Part shown: piece by piece, positions 1 to 9,719 of the stretch
Position numbering within the stretch: the stretch's first letter is position 1
Layout of the letters: each line of letters opens with the position of its first letter
Source of the DNA: Falsirhodobacter algicola
GTDB taxonomy: Bacteria; Pseudomonadota; Alphaproteobacteria; Rhodobacterales; Rhodobacteraceae
Assembly: GCF_018279165.1 (NCBI RefSeq)
Contig: NZ_CP047289.1
Location: 1,548,501 to 1,612,500 of the forward strand
Length of the DNA stretch: 64,000 nt
Direction: 5' to 3'
The notes under the pieces: generated by a model
Databases searched by the model: none
What the model was told of the DNA's origin: nothing
Seen by the model: the letters and a program-made list of their open reading frames with translations, nothing else
Program-made: the position numbers and the translations under genes

Positions 1-1
1 C

Positions 2-3000
2 GGCCTGTCCACCCGCGAGGGCGTGGCCCTGATGTGCCTGGCCGAGGCCATGCTGCGCGTGCCCGACCGCATCACCATCGACGCGCTGATCGAGGACAAG
101 ATCGCGCCGTCCGATTGGGGGCGCCATCTGGGCGAGGCGACCTCCTCGCTGGTCAACGCCTCCACTTGGGCGCTGATGCTGACGGGCAAGGTGCTGGACG
201 ACGATCAGGCCGGCACCCTGCGCCGCATGGTCCGCCGTCTGGGAGAGCCGGTGATCCGCAGCGCCGTGTCCCGCGCCATGAAGGAGATGGGCCGTCAGTT
301 CGTGCTGGGCCAGACGATCGACACCGCGATCGAGCGGGCGCAGAGCCGCGAGCGTCAGGGCTTCACCTACAGCTATGACATGCTGGGCGAGGCGGCGATG
401 ACCGCCGCCGATGCCACCCGCTACGATCTGGCCTATTCCGCCGCCATCGCCCGCATCGCCAAGGCCTGCACCAAGGGGTCGGTGCAGACCAATCCCGGCA
501 TCTCCATCAAGCTGTCGGCGCTGCATCCGCGCTACGAAGTGGCGCAGGAGGCCCGCGTCATGGCCGAACTGGTGCCCGTGGTGCTGCGGCTGGCGCAATC
601 CGCCAAGGCCGCCAATATGGGCCTGAACATCGACGCCGAAGAGCAGGACCGCCTCGTGCTGTCGCTGAAGGTGATCGAGGCGGTGCTGTCGGACCCCTCG
701 CTGGCCGGATGGGACGGATTCGGCGTGGTGGTGCAGGCCTATGGCAAACGCGCCGGGGCCACGATCGACTGGCTGCACGCGCTGGCCGCGCGGCTGGACC
801 GGCGCATCATGGTCCGCCTCGTGAAGGGCGCCTATTGGGATACCGAGATCAAGCGCGCACAGGTGGAGGGGCACCCCGCCTTCCCGCTCTTCACCTCCAA
901 GACCGCGACCGATGTCAGCTATATCGCGAATGCCCGCAAGCTGATCGGCCATGCGGACCGCATCTATCCGCAATTCGCGACCCACAACGCCCAGACCGTG
1001 GCCGCCATCCTCGAAATGGTCGGCGATGTGCCGTTCGAGTTCCAGCGCCTGCACGGCATGGGCGAACGGCTGCATGACATCGTCCTGAAGGAAACGCGCG
1101 GGCGTTGCCGGATCTATGCCCCCGTGGGCGCGCATCGCGACCTTTTGGCCTATCTGGTGCGGCGCCTGTTGGAGAACGGGGCCAATAGCAGCTTCGTGAA
1201 CCAGATCGTCGACACCTCCATCCCCGCCGAAGAGGTGGCGCAGGACCCCTTCGCCCTGCTGCCGGATGCGCATGTGCCCTCGCAACTCGTGGCGCCCGAC
1301 GCGATCTTCGGCGAGGGGCGGCGCAATTCGACCGGCTTCGACATCTCGGACGAACGGACGCTGGCGGCGATCCAGCCCGGACCGGAAGCTCCGGCCGAGG
1401 ATGTCGCCCCGCGCATGATCGGCCCCGCTACCGGCACCCGCCGCGCCGTGACCAACCCTGCCACCGGCGCGGTGATCGGCCATGCGCTGATGGCCGATGC
1501 CGAAACGGTGGGCCGGGCGATCGGCGCCGCCCGCATCTGGCAGGCCCCCGCCCCGGAGCGCGCCGCCGCCCTGCGCCGCGCGGCCGATCTGTTCGAGGAT
1601 CACCACGCCCGCATCTTCGACATCCTTTGCCGCGAGGCGGGCAAATCCTTGGGCGATGCCATCGCCGAACTGCGCGAAGCGGTGGATTTCCTGCGCTATT
1701 ACGCCGCCGAGGGCGAAGGGGCGACGCGCGCCCCGCGCGGCATCGTCGCCGCGATCAGCCCGTGGAACTTCCCTCTCGCGATCTTCACCGGGCAGATCGC
1801 CGCTGCGTTGATGGCGGGCAATGCCGTGATCGCCAAACCCGCCGAGGCGACGCCCCTCGTCGCGGATCTGGCCGTTCGGCTGTTGCACGAGGCTGGGGTT
1901 CCGGCGGCGGCGCTTCAGCTCGTTCCCGGCGACGGGGGGGTGGTCGGCACGGCGCTCTCCTCCGATCCGCGGATCGGGGGGGTGGTGTTCACCGGATCGA
2001 CCGCCACCGCGCAGACCATCGCCCGGCACATGGCCAAGCACCTGTCCCCCGGCACCCCCCTCATCGCCGAGACGGGCGGGCTGAACGCGATGATCGTCGA
2101 TTCGACCGCCCTGCCCGAACAGGCGGTGCGCGACATCGTCGCCTCGTCGTTCCGGTCGGCGGGGCAGCGCTGCTCGGCGCTGCGGTGCCTCTATGTGCAG
2201 GAGGACATCGCCCCCCATCTGATCGCCATGATCCGGGGCGCGATGGACGAGCTGCATGTCGGGAACCCGCGCGAATTGCGCACCGATGTCGGCCCGGTCA
2301 TCGACGCGCGGGCCAAGGCGGGCATCGAGGCCTATCTGGAGGCCAACGCCCCCCGCGTCCTGCACCGCGTTCCGGCACCGGAGGGCGGCTGCTTCGTCGC
2401 GCCGACGCTCTTGAAGGTGGACGGCATCGCCGATCTGGACCGGGAGGTCTTCGGCCCGGTGCTGCATGTCGCAACCTTCCGCGGCCATGAGATCCCCCGC
2501 GTCATCGCGGACATCAACGCGCGCGGCTATGGCCTGACGTTCGGCCTGCACACCCGGATCGACACCCGCGTACAGGAGGTGACGGACGCGGTCCATGTGG
2601 GGAACACCTATGTGAACCGCAACCAGATCGGGGCCGTCGTCGGCAGCCAGCCCTTCGGCGGCGAGGGGCTGTCGGGCACCGGGCCGAAGGCGGGCGGGCC
2701 GAACTATCTGCCGCGCTTCTTTGCGCCCGAACCGGGCGCGGGCGCCATGCCATGGTCCGCCCCCGCCGATCCGGCCCGCCTGCGCACCGCGCTCGCCGCC
2801 GCCCGGCCGCGCAAGCTGCACGAGCGTCTGATGCCCGGCCCGACCGGGGAGTTGAACCGCCTGTCGCTGCACAGCCGCGCGCCGATCCTCTGCCTCGGGC
2901 CCGGCCCGAAGGCCGCCGAGGCCCAGCGGGAGGCGGTGGAGGCGCTTGGCGGCACTGCGGTCGTCGCCGATGGCTGCCTCGCGCCCGCCGCATTGGACGG

Positions 3001-3199
3001 GATCGGCGCATTCTCGGCGGCGCTGTGGTGGGGGGAAGAGGAGCCGGGCCGCGCCTATGCCCGCGCCCTTGCCGCCCGAGAGGGGGAGATCATCCCCCTG
3101 CTGACCGCGCAGCCCGACATCGCGCATGCCGCACATGAACGGCATCTGTGCGTGGATGTCACGGCCGCCGGCGGCAATGCCGCGCTGCTGGCCGGTTGA
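2..3199 (+). CDS. putA: Bifunctional proline dehydrogenase / L-glutamate-gamma-semialdehyde dehydrogenase, 5'-truncated by the window
   Basis: PutA oxidises proline to P5C with FAD and then P5C/GSA to glutamate with NAD. The reading frame is open from base 2 (GLSTREGVALMCLAEAM), so the N-terminus lies outside the window; an internal GTG at 23 is not the start. The proline dehydrogenase barrel covers roughly residues 80-410 and contains RLVKGAYWDTEIK. The aldehyde dehydrogenase domain covers roughly residues 480-930, with SPWNFPLAIFTGQ, VVFTGSTATAQ and the catalytic Cys724 (fragment numbering) in AGQRCSALR. A C-terminal tail of about 120 residues follows, as in long PutAs. There is no ribbon-helix-helix DNA-binding domain in the visible part. 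The gene converges on pmtA across a terminator hairpin. Confidence 0.97.
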   Translation, partial: GLSTREGVALMCLAEAMLRVPDRITIDALIEDKIAPSDWGRHLGEATSSLVNASTWALMLTGKVLDDDQAGTLRRMVRRLGEPVIRSAVSRAMKEMGRQFVLGQTIDTAIERAQSRERQGFTYSYDMLGEAAMTAADATRYDLAYSAAIARIAKACTKGSVQTNPGISIKLSALHPRYEVAQEARVMAELVPVVLRLAQSAKAANMGLNIDAEEQDRLVLSLKVIEAVLSDPSLAGWDGFGVVVQAYGKRAGATIDWLHALAARLDRRIMVRLVKGAYWDTEIKRAQVEGHPAFPLFTSKTATDVSYIANARKLIGHADRIYPQFATHNAQTVAAILEMVGDVPFEFQRLHGMGERLHDIVLKETRGRCRIYAPVGAHRDLLAYLVRRLLENGANSSFVNQIVDTSIPAEEVAQDPFALLPDAHVPSQLVAPDAIFGEGRRNSTGFDISDERTLAAIQPGPEAPAEDVAPRMIGPATGTRRAVTNPATGAVIGHALMADAETVGRAIGAARIWQAPAPERAAALRRAADLFEDHHARIFDILCREAGKSLGDAIAELREAVDFLRYYAAEGEGATRAPRGIVAAISPWNFPLAIFTGQIAAALMAGNAVIAKPAEATPLVADLAVRLLHEAGVPAAALQLVPGDGGVVGTALSSDPRIGGVVFTGSTATAQTIARHMAKHLSPGTPLIAETGGLNAMIVDSTALPEQAVRDIVASSFRSAGQRCSALRCLYVQEDIAPHLIAMIRGAMDELHVGNPRELRTDVGPVIDARAKAGIEAYLEANAPRVLHRVPAPEGGCFVAPTLLKVDGIADLDREVFGPVLHVATFRGHEIPRVIADINARGYGLTFGLHTRIDTRVQEVTDAVHVGNTYVNRNQIGAVVGSQPFGGEGLSGTGPKAGGPNYLPRFFAPEPGAGAMPWSAPADPARLRTALAAARPRKLHERLMPGPTGELNRLSLHSRAPILCLGPGPKAAEAQREAVEALGGTAVVADGCLAPAALDGIGAFSAALWWGEEEPGRAYARALAAREGEIIPLLTAQPDIAHAAHERHLCVDVTAAGGNAALLAG

Positions 3200-3204
3200 T
3201 GCGT

Positions 3205-3224
3205 GCCGCCCCTGCGGGGGCGGC
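3205..3224. terminator. Bidirectional terminator hairpin between putA and pmtA
   Basis: A perfect 8-bp stem (GCCGCCCC / GGGGCGGC) with loop TGCG starts 5 bases after the putA stop and ends 6 bases before the pmtA stop, between convergent genes. There is no T-run on the plus strand, so it may act as a transcript-end stabiliser or bidirectional stem. Confidence 0.6.
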
Positions 3225-3230
3225 CGCCCT

Positions 3231-3851
3231 TCAGGACATGAGCCGTTCCATCACGAGCCACGTCATCAGGCCAAGGGGCGGCAGGCTCGCCCGCTCCACT
3301 TCGCGCAGACGGGCATGGCGGGTGATCGTTTCCACCGGAAAGACGGATTGCCAACCGAGGTGATCCTCCAGCGGGGCGATCGCCTTTTCCACCAGCCGCA
3401 TCGGCCCGCGCGTGGCGGAGAAGTGGTTCACGATGACGATCTGCCCGCCGGGGCGGCAGACCCGCGCCATCTCATCCAGTACACGGGCCGGATCAGGCAC
3501 CACCGAGAGCACATGCATGGCCGTCACGGTGTCGAAGCTGTCATCGGGGAAATCGAGGTGCTGGGCATCCATCTGATGCAGCGCCTCTACATGGGTCAGC
3601 TTCTGCTCGGCCACGCGCGCCCGCGCCTTTTTCAGCATGTCATGGGAAAAGTCGATGCCGGTGACGCGCACCTCGGGGGCATAGAGCGGCAGCACGAGGC
3701 CGGTCCCCACCCCGACCTCCAGCACGCGGCCTCCGCGCTGGCTGACATGGCGGGCGGCGCGATCCCGACCGGCCTGCGTCACACGCCCGAAGGTCGCATC
3801 ATAGACAGGTGCCCATCGGCGGTAGGAAGTGGTGACGGCTTCGGCCTTCAT
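3231..3851 (-). CDS. pmtA: Phosphatidylethanolamine N-methyltransferase, PmtA family
   Basis: This 206-aa soluble class I SAM methyltransferase of the Rhodobacter-type Pmt family methylates PE stepwise to phosphatidylcholine. SAM motif I is VLEVGVGTGL near residues 43-52, followed by the acidic GIDFSHDML strand end, DDSFDTVTAMHVLS (motif II region) and RPGGQIVIVNHF. The start ATG overlaps the pssA stop (ATGA), so it is the last gene of psd-pssA-pmtA. Its substrate, PE, is the product of Psd. UbiE/COQ5-like methyltransferases have the same fold, but the operon context and short length favour PmtA. Confidence 0.85.
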   Translation of the reverse strand: MKAEAVTTSYRRWAPVYDATFGRVTQAGRDRAARHVSQRGGRVLEVGVGTGLVLPLYAPEVRVTGIDFSHDMLKKARARVAEQKLTHVEALHQMDAQHLDFPDDSFDTVTAMHVLSVVPDPARVLDEMARVCRPGGQIVIVNHFSATRGPMRLVEKAIAPLEDHLGWQSVFPVETITRHARLREVERASLPPLGLMTWLVMERLMS

Positions 3852-4591
3852 GCGCCCTCCGGCTTTTCATGACGCGCCCGTGTGCGGATGGCCCACAGGA
3901 TCACGCCCAGATAGGCCAGATCGGCCGCCAAAAGCGCCTCCCACGGCCAGGTGAAGACAAGCGCGATGCAGCCGATCGCGCAGATGACGACATAGCGGGA
4001 CTTCTCGCGCGGGATGCGCAACTGCTTGAGCGAGGGCGTCGGGATGCGGCTGACCAGCAGCAGCCCCACCACCACCAGCCACAGCGCGACCAGCGCGGGC
4101 GCGACCTCGATCCCGACGAGCGCCCGGTCCAGCGCGATGGGCAGCAGCGCCAAGAGCGCCCCGGCGGGCGAGGGAACGCCCGTGAAATATCCCGGCGCCG
4201 CCCCGGCATCGGGCGTCTTGACCCCGACGTTGAACCGCGCCAGCCGCATCACGCAGCAGACGGCATAGATCAGCACCGCCACCCAGCCGAGGCGGCTTTC
4301 GCCATGCAGCAGCGGGAAATAGACGAGAAGCCCCGTCGCCACCCCGAAATTGACGAAATCGGCAAGGGAATCGAGTTCGGCCCCGATCGGGCTCTCGGAG
4401 CGGAGCATCCGGGCCACGCGGCCATCCAGTCCGTCGAGTATCGCGGCAAGGATGATCAGTGCGATGGCCTGATCCACCCGCCCCTCGGTGGCGAAGCGGA
4501 TGGAGGTGATGCCGGCGCAGATCGCGCCGAGCGTCATGATGTTGGGAAGGAGTTGCAGGAACGTCAGGCGGCGGCTGCGGGATTCGGGCAT
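3848..4591 (-). CDS. pssA: CDP-diacylglycerol--serine O-phosphatidyltransferase
   Basis: This 247-aa integral membrane enzyme makes phosphatidylserine from CDP-DAG and serine. The CDP-alcohol phosphatidyltransferase signature DG-x2-AR-x8-G-x3-D-x3-D is complete (DGRVARMLRSESPIGAELD). It is followed by about six hydrophobic segments spread over the protein. The start at 4591 (MPESRSRRLTF) is chosen because it lies one base after the psd TGA (TGA-C-ATG); a longer in-frame extension would run into psd. The 3' end overlaps pmtA by 4 bases. Confidence 0.93.
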   Translation of the reverse strand: MPESRSRRLTFLQLLPNIMTLGAICAGITSIRFATEGRVDQAIALIILAAILDGLDGRVARMLRSESPIGAELDSLADFVNFGVATGLLVYFPLLHGESRLGWVAVLIYAVCCVMRLARFNVGVKTPDAGAAPGYFTGVPSPAGALLALLPIALDRALVGIEVAPALVALWLVVVGLLLVSRIPTPSLKQLRIPREKSRYVVICAIGCIALVFTWPWEALLAADLAYLGVILWAIRTRARHEKPEGA

Positions 4592-4592
4592 G

Positions 4593-5282
4593 TCAGTCCG
4601 TCCGCGCCAGCCGCTGCGCACCGGCCCCAAGCTCGGCCAGAACCGTTTCGCCGGCGATCATGGTCTGCCCCACGGCCACCAGCGGCTCGGTCCCCGGCGG
4701 TAGGTACACATCCAGCCGCGAGCCGAAGCGGATCAGCCCGAACCGTGCCCCGGCCGTCAGCATCTCCCCTTCGGCTACGAAGGGCAGGATGCGCCGCGCC
4801 ACGAGGCCCGCGATCTGCACGCAGGCGATCTCGGTCCCGTCCTCCAGCGCGATGCGCAGCGAATTGCGCTCGTTATGTTCGGACGCCTTGTCGAGTGATG
4901 CGTTGAAGAACTTGCCCGGTCGATAGGCCATCTTCACCAGCCGCCCCGAAACGGGCGCGCGGTTCACATGGACGTTGAAGACGGACATGAAGATGGAGAT
5001 GCGCATCCGCGGCTCGGCCGGCATGCCCAGTTCGGCGGGCGGAATGGCCGGTTCGATGAGGGAGATCATGCCGTCGGCCGGGCTGATGATCAGATCCGGG
5101 TCCAGCGGAACCTGTCGGACAGGGTCGCGGAAGAAGTAATAGCACCAGACCGTCAGAACGACGCCAAGCCAGCCCAGCGGCTCCCACAGGAAGAACAGTC
5201 CCAGCGTGACGACCGCGAAGATGCCGACGAAACGCCACCCTTCGGGATGCATGGGTTTGAGGACCACATCGGCCATACGCAT
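4593..5282 (-). CDS. psd: Phosphatidylserine decarboxylase proenzyme
   Basis: This 229-aa protein belongs to the short PSD type. It decarboxylates PS to PE in the membrane. The autocatalytic cleavage site that yields the pyruvoyl group is the Gly187-Ser188 pair in [13 protein letters not shown] near the C-terminus. The other family motifs [16 protein letters not shown] and NERNSLRI are present, and an N-terminal hydrophobic hairpin spans about residues 18-50. ATG 5282 is preferred over the TTG six bases upstream because GGAG lies 6 bases before it. It heads the three-gene phospholipid operon. Confidence 0.94.
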   Translation of the reverse strand: MRMADVVLKPMHPEGWRFVGIFAVVTLGLFFLWEPLGWLGVVLTVWCYYFFRDPVRQVPLDPDLIISPADGMISLIEPAIPPAELGMPAEPRMRISIFMSVFNVHVNRAPVSGRLVKMAYRPGKFFNASLDKASEHNERNSLRIALEDGTEIACVQIAGLVARRILPFVAEGEMLTAGARFGLIRFGSRLDVYLPPGTEPLVAVGQTMIAGETVLAELGAGAQRLARTD

Positions 5283-5389
5283 CGGCAACTCCGCTTTTCT
5301 TCGGTTTTCATGCTTCTAGCGCGAGTTGCCGCACATGGGAACAGAAACGACGGCGATCAAGAAGGCGTGACATCGCCGAGCGCGCGCAT

Positions 5390-5418
5390 TTGACACGACG
5401 GAATTTGCCCGCATACCC
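5390..5418 (+). promoter_or_regulatory. Candidate sigma-70-type promoter for the RND efflux operon
   Basis: TTGACA at 5390-5395 matches the -35 consensus; a weak -10 (CATACC) follows at about 16-bp spacing. It lies about 65 bp before the adaptor gene start in the 178-bp divergent gap between psd and the efflux operon. The -10 is poor, so this is tentative. Confidence 0.35.
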
Positions 5419-5460
5419 GTATTAAGAGCGGGAACATGCGCCAAAGCGAGGGACGACCGA

Positions 5461-6618
5461 ATGAGATCATGGGGCCGGATCGCCGCCGGAGTGGCCATCA
5501 TATGTGCGTTTGCGACCGCCGCCGGGGCGCAGCAGCGCGGCCCCCGTGGCCCGCAGGGGCCGCTTTCCGTCGGGATAACGACGCTGGAGCGTCATCAGGT
5601 TCCCGTGACCGTGCCGATGACCGGACAGGCCGCCGCCCGCAGCGAGGCGCAGATCCGTCCCCTCGTGAATGGTCTCGTCACCGAAATCCTCTATGACTCG
5701 GGATCGGAAGTGGCGGCAGGCGATCCGCTGTTCCGCATCGACCCCCGCACCTATCAGGCCGATCTCGATTCCGCTGCGGCCCAGCTCGAAAGCGCCCGTG
5801 CCGCCCTACCCGCCGCCGAAGCGACCTCCGAACGCTATCAGCGCCTTGCCGGCACCGGGGTGACGCAGGCCGATCTGGATCAGGCGCAGGTCACGCTGCT
5901 GCAGGCCCGCGCCGCCATCAGTCAGGCCGAGGCCGCCGAGGAAACCGCCCGCATCAACCTCGATCGCACCACCATCACCAGCCCGATCGACGGAGTGGCG
6001 GGCATTCCCGATGTCTCCATCGGCGATCTCGTCACCTCGGGGCAGAGCGATGCGCTGACCACGGTCACGACGCTGGACCCGATCTTCGTGGATCTGTCGG
6101 AATCGAGCGCGCGGATGCTTCAATTCCGGGCCCGCATCGCCAGTGGCGACATGGAGGCCGGCGATCAGCTTCAGATCGCCCTGACGCTGGAGAATGGCGA
6201 GGTCTATGACGGCACCGGCACGGTGCGGGCCATCTCCTCCACCGTGTCCACCACGACGGGCACGGTCCGCATCCGGGTGGAGTTCGGCAATCCCCAGCAG
6301 TTGATCCTACCCGGCATGTTCGTGCGGGCGGCGGTGACGCTGGGCACGGCCAACGCCTTCCTCGTGCCGCAGCTTGCGGCGGATCTGCAATCGGACGGCT
6401 CGCTCCGGGTCTGGACCGTGGGCGAGGACGGGCATGCCCATCAAGTCACGCTCTCTTCCATCGGTAACACCCCGACCGCGTGGATCGTGCCGCAGGGCCT
6501 CGAGGATGGCACGAAGCTGATCGTGGACAACCTCGACAACCTGACCGAGGGCGCGGAGATCAAGACCCAGCCCGTCACCATCAGCGACCGCGGCGTCATC
6601 ACGGCAGTCGACGGCTGA
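5461..6618 (+). CDS. RND efflux periplasmic adaptor (membrane fusion protein), AcrA/MexA type
   Basis: This 385-aa adaptor links the inner-membrane RND pump to the outer-membrane channel. It has an N-terminal Sec signal (hydrophobic stretch to TAAGAQQ, no lipobox). A biotinyl-lipoyl-like half motif follows (RPLVNGLVTEILYDSGSEV), then an alpha-helical hairpin rich in Ala/Gln at about 105-160, the returning lipoyl half (TTITSPIDGVAGIPDVSIGD), a beta-barrel domain, and a membrane-proximal domain. Its stop overlaps the pump start (ATGA). No regulator gene lies next to the operon. The drug specificity cannot be read from sequence. Confidence 0.93.
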   Translation: MRSWGRIAAGVAIICAFATAAGAQQRGPRGPQGPLSVGITTLERHQVPVTVPMTGQAAARSEAQIRPLVNGLVTEILYDSGSEVAAGDPLFRIDPRTYQADLDSAAAQLESARAALPAAEATSERYQRLAGTGVTQADLDQAQVTLLQARAAISQAEAAEETARINLDRTTITSPIDGVAGIPDVSIGDLVTSGQSDALTTVTTLDPIFVDLSESSARMLQFRARIASGDMEAGDQLQIALTLENGEVYDGTGTVRAISSTVSTTTGTVRIRVEFGNPQQLILPGMFVRAAVTLGTANAFLVPQLAADLQSDGSLRVWTVGEDGHAHQVTLSSIGNTPTAWIVPQGLEDGTKLIVDNLDNLTEGAEIKTQPVTISDRGVITAVDG

Positions 6619-9600
6619 TGGCACGCTTTTTCATTCACCGCCCCGTCTTCGCTTGGGTTCTCGCGATCGTTACGATGCTGTTCGGCGCGCTCGGGATCTC
6701 CACCCTTCCCATTTCGCAATATCCCGAGGTGTCGCCCCCCACGGTCCGCATCTCCGCCAGCTATACCGGCGCATCCGCCGAGGCGGTGCAGAACTCCGTC
6801 ACCACCGTCATCGAAGATGCCATGACCGGCCTCGACGGGCTGCTCTACATGACCTCGGCCTCCTCTCGGGGAAGCTCGTCGATCACGATGATCTTCGACG
6901 ACGACGTGGACGGCGACGATGCGCAGGTCGATGTGCAGAACCAGCTGTCGCGGGTGCTGAGCCAGCTTCCCGACACCGTGCAGGACAACGGCGTGACGGT
7001 GCGCCAGTCCACCACCTCGATCCTGATGGTGGGCGCGCTGGTCAGCTCGGACGACCGTTTCACCCCGCTGCAACTGGCCGACATGCTGGAAAAGACGGTC
7101 GAAGGGCCGATCCAGCGGACGCCGGGGGTGTCGGGCATCAACATCTTCGGTTCGGGCTATGCCATGCGCATCTGGCTCGATCCCGACCGGCTGGTGCAGT
7201 ACCAGTTGACGCCGCAGGACGTGACGAACGCCGTCTCGGCGCAGAACAGCACGGTCACGGTCGGCTCTCTCGGGGATCAACCGACATCGGATGTACAGCA
7301 GTTCACCGCCGAGATCACGGCCCAGAGCCAGCTGACCACGGTGGACGAATTCCGCAACATCCTGCTGAAGACCGGCGATGACGGCGCGGCCGTGCGCCTT
7401 GGCGATGTCGCCCGGGTGGAGATCGGCCAAGAGGATTACGGCCGCGACAGCCGCTTCTCGCGCCATTCGGCGGCGGGCTTCGGCGTGAACCTGCAAAGCG
7501 GCGCCAACGCCGTGGAGACGGCGGCGAATGTCCGCGCCACCCTCGATGCGATGGCAGGCGCCTTCCCCGAAGGCGTGAACATCGAATACGCCTACGACAC
7601 CTCGCCCTTCGTGCAGCTGTCGATCGAGAAGGTCGAGCATACGCTGATCGAGGCGATCGTCCTCGTCTTCATCGTGATGCTGATCTTCCTGCAGAACTGG
7701 CGCGCCACGCTGATCCCGACGCTGGCGGTGCCGGTGGTGCTGCTGGGCACCTTCGGCATCCTGTCGGTGCTGGGCTATTCGATCAACACGCTGACGATGT
7801 TCGCGATGGTTCTGGCGATCGGCCTTCTGGTCGATGACGCCATCGTCGTCGTGGAGAACGTCGAAAGGGTGATGGAGGAGGACGGCCTCGGCCCGGTGGA
7901 GGCGACGGAGAAATCCATGGGCCAGATCACCGGCGCGCTGGTGGGCATCGGGATGATCCTGTCGGTGGTGTTCCTGCCGATGGCCTTCTTCGGCGGATCG
8001 ACCGGCATCATCTACCGGCAATTCTCGGTCACGATCATCTCGGCGATGGTACTGTCGGTGCTGGTGGCGCTGGTGCTGACGCCGGCGCTGTGCGCCACGC
8101 TTCTGCGCCCGCGCCGGCACGATGGCGGCAACGCCGCCGCGCGCTGGTTCAACCGCGGGTTCGAACGGTTCACCCGCGGCTATGTGCGCACCAACAGCCG
8201 CATCCTGCGCCGTCCCTTCGCCGCGCTTGCGGCGCTTGCGGTGGTCGTCGGGCTGATCTGGAGCATGGCGAGCAACATCTCCTCCTCCTTCCTGCCGGAC
8301 GAGGATCGGGGCCTTCTGATGGTCATCGTGCGGCTGCCCGAAGGATCGACCAGCACGCAGACCGACGCCGTGGTCCGCAAGGTGGAGGATTACCTTCTGG
8401 ACAAGGAGGGCGACGCCGTCGCCTCCACCTTCGCCGCGCTCGGCTTCGGCTTCGGGGGCAACTCCCAGAATGCCGGCATCGTCTTCGTCCGCCTGAAGGA
8501 TTTCGACGAACGCGCGGGCCATCCCGAACTCTCGGCCTCGGCGGTGGCGCAGCGGGCGAACGCCCATTTCCGCGAGATCAACCGGCAGGGGCGTCTGATC
8601 GTCACGCAGCCCCCGGCCATTCCGGGCATGGGCAACTCCTCGGGGTTCAACATGTATCTGATCGACCAGTCCGGTCTGGGCCAGACCGCGCTGCGCAAGG
8701 CCGCGAACGATCTGGTGGCCGCCGCGACGGCCGATGGCAGCGTCACCGGCCTTCAGGGCAACGAGGACAGCGACCAGACCGCCCTGCGCATCGACATCGA
8801 CGCCCAGAAGGCCCAGAGCTTCGGGCTGAGCCTGTCGGAAGTGAACGCGATGCTCAGCATCATCTTCTCGGGCCGCGATGTGAACGACTTCGAGATGGGG
8901 GCCGATCTGCGCCCGGTGATCGTGCAGGGCGACGCGCCCTTCCGGATGCAGCCGGACGACGTCTATCGCTGGCGCGCCCGCAACACCGATGGCGAGATGG
9001 TGCCCTTCTCCTCCTTCGCCACGCTGGGCTGGGACACGATCCCCGCGACGCTCGATCACTATGGCGGCTCTTCGGCGATCGAGATCACGGGCGATCCGGC
9101 GGTGGGCGTATCCTCGGGGCAGGCCATGACCCGGATGGAGGAACTGGTCTCCGAACTGCCTGGGGGCTACGGCTCGGCGTGGACAGGGCTCAGCTATCAG
9201 GAACGTCTGTCGGGCAATCAGGCGCCGTTCCTCTATGCCATTTCGGTGCTGGTGGTGTTCCTGTGCCTTGCCGCGCTCTATGAAAGCTGGAGCATTCCGG
9301 TCGCGGTTCTTCTGGCGGTGCCCGTCGGGGTGCTGGGGGCGCTGGCGGCGGCGCTGGTGATGGGACAGGCGAACGATGTCTATTTCAAGGTGGGCCTGCT
9401 GACGACCATCGGCCTTGCGGCGAAGAACGCCATTCTGGTGGTGGAATTCGCGGTGGATCTGCAACGTCAGGGCCGAAGCCTGATCGACGCCACGCTCGAG
9501 GCCGCGCGCCAACGCCTGCGGCCGATCCTGATGACCTCCTTCGCGTTCATTCTGGGCGTCGTCCCGCTGGCCACCGCCACCGGGGCCGGGGCCGGGGCGC

Positions 9601-9719
9601 AAAACGCGATCGGCATCGGTGTCCTCGGGGGGATGACGGCGGCCACCGCGCTTGGCATATTCCTCGTACCCGCCTTCTTCGTCAGTGTCCGCCGCATCTT
9701 CGCAAGGAAATCCGCATGA
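6618..9719 (+). CDS. RND multidrug efflux pump, AcrB/MexB (HAE-1) type inner-membrane subunit
   Basis: This proton-driven drug exporter has 1033 aa, close to the usual length for AcrB-type pumps. It has twelve TM segments: TM1 right at the N-terminus (FIHRPVFAWVLAIV), TM2-7 after a large periplasmic loop, and TM8-12 after the second loop. The proton-relay Asp pair is in TM4 (GLLVDDAIVVVENV) and the relay Lys in TM10 (LAAKNAILVVEF). ATG 6618 is chosen because it overlaps the adaptor stop and gives the canonical start MARFFIHRP. The gene overlaps the outer-membrane factor by 4 bases. Confidence 0.96.
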   Translation: MARFFIHRPVFAWVLAIVTMLFGALGISTLPISQYPEVSPPTVRISASYTGASAEAVQNSVTTVIEDAMTGLDGLLYMTSASSRGSSSITMIFDDDVDGDDAQVDVQNQLSRVLSQLPDTVQDNGVTVRQSTTSILMVGALVSSDDRFTPLQLADMLEKTVEGPIQRTPGVSGINIFGSGYAMRIWLDPDRLVQYQLTPQDVTNAVSAQNSTVTVGSLGDQPTSDVQQFTAEITAQSQLTTVDEFRNILLKTGDDGAAVRLGDVARVEIGQEDYGRDSRFSRHSAAGFGVNLQSGANAVETAANVRATLDAMAGAFPEGVNIEYAYDTSPFVQLSIEKVEHTLIEAIVLVFIVMLIFLQNWRATLIPTLAVPVVLLGTFGILSVLGYSINTLTMFAMVLAIGLLVDDAIVVVENVERVMEEDGLGPVEATEKSMGQITGALVGIGMILSVVFLPMAFFGGSTGIIYRQFSVTIISAMVLSVLVALVLTPALCATLLRPRRHDGGNAAARWFNRGFERFTRGYVRTNSRILRRPFAALAALAVVVGLIWSMASNISSSFLPDEDRGLLMVIVRLPEGSTSTQTDAVVRKVEDYLLDKEGDAVASTFAALGFGFGGNSQNAGIVFVRLKDFDERAGHPELSASAVAQRANAHFREINRQGRLIVTQPPAIPGMGNSSGFNMYLIDQSGLGQTALRKAANDLVAAATADGSVTGLQGNEDSDQTALRIDIDAQKAQSFGLSLSEVNAMLSIIFSGRDVNDFEMGADLRPVIVQGDAPFRMQPDDVYRWRARNTDGEMVPFSSFATLGWDTIPATLDHYGGSSAIEITGDPAVGVSSGQAMTRMEELVSELPGGYGSAWTGLSYQERLSGNQAPFLYAISVLVVFLCLAALYESWSIPVAVLLAVPVGVLGALAAALVMGQANDVYFKVGLLTTIGLAAKNAILVVEFAVDLQRQGRSLIDATLEAARQRLRPILMTSFAFILGVVPLATATGAGAGAQNAIGIGVLGGMTAATALGIFLVPAFFVSVRRIFARKSA

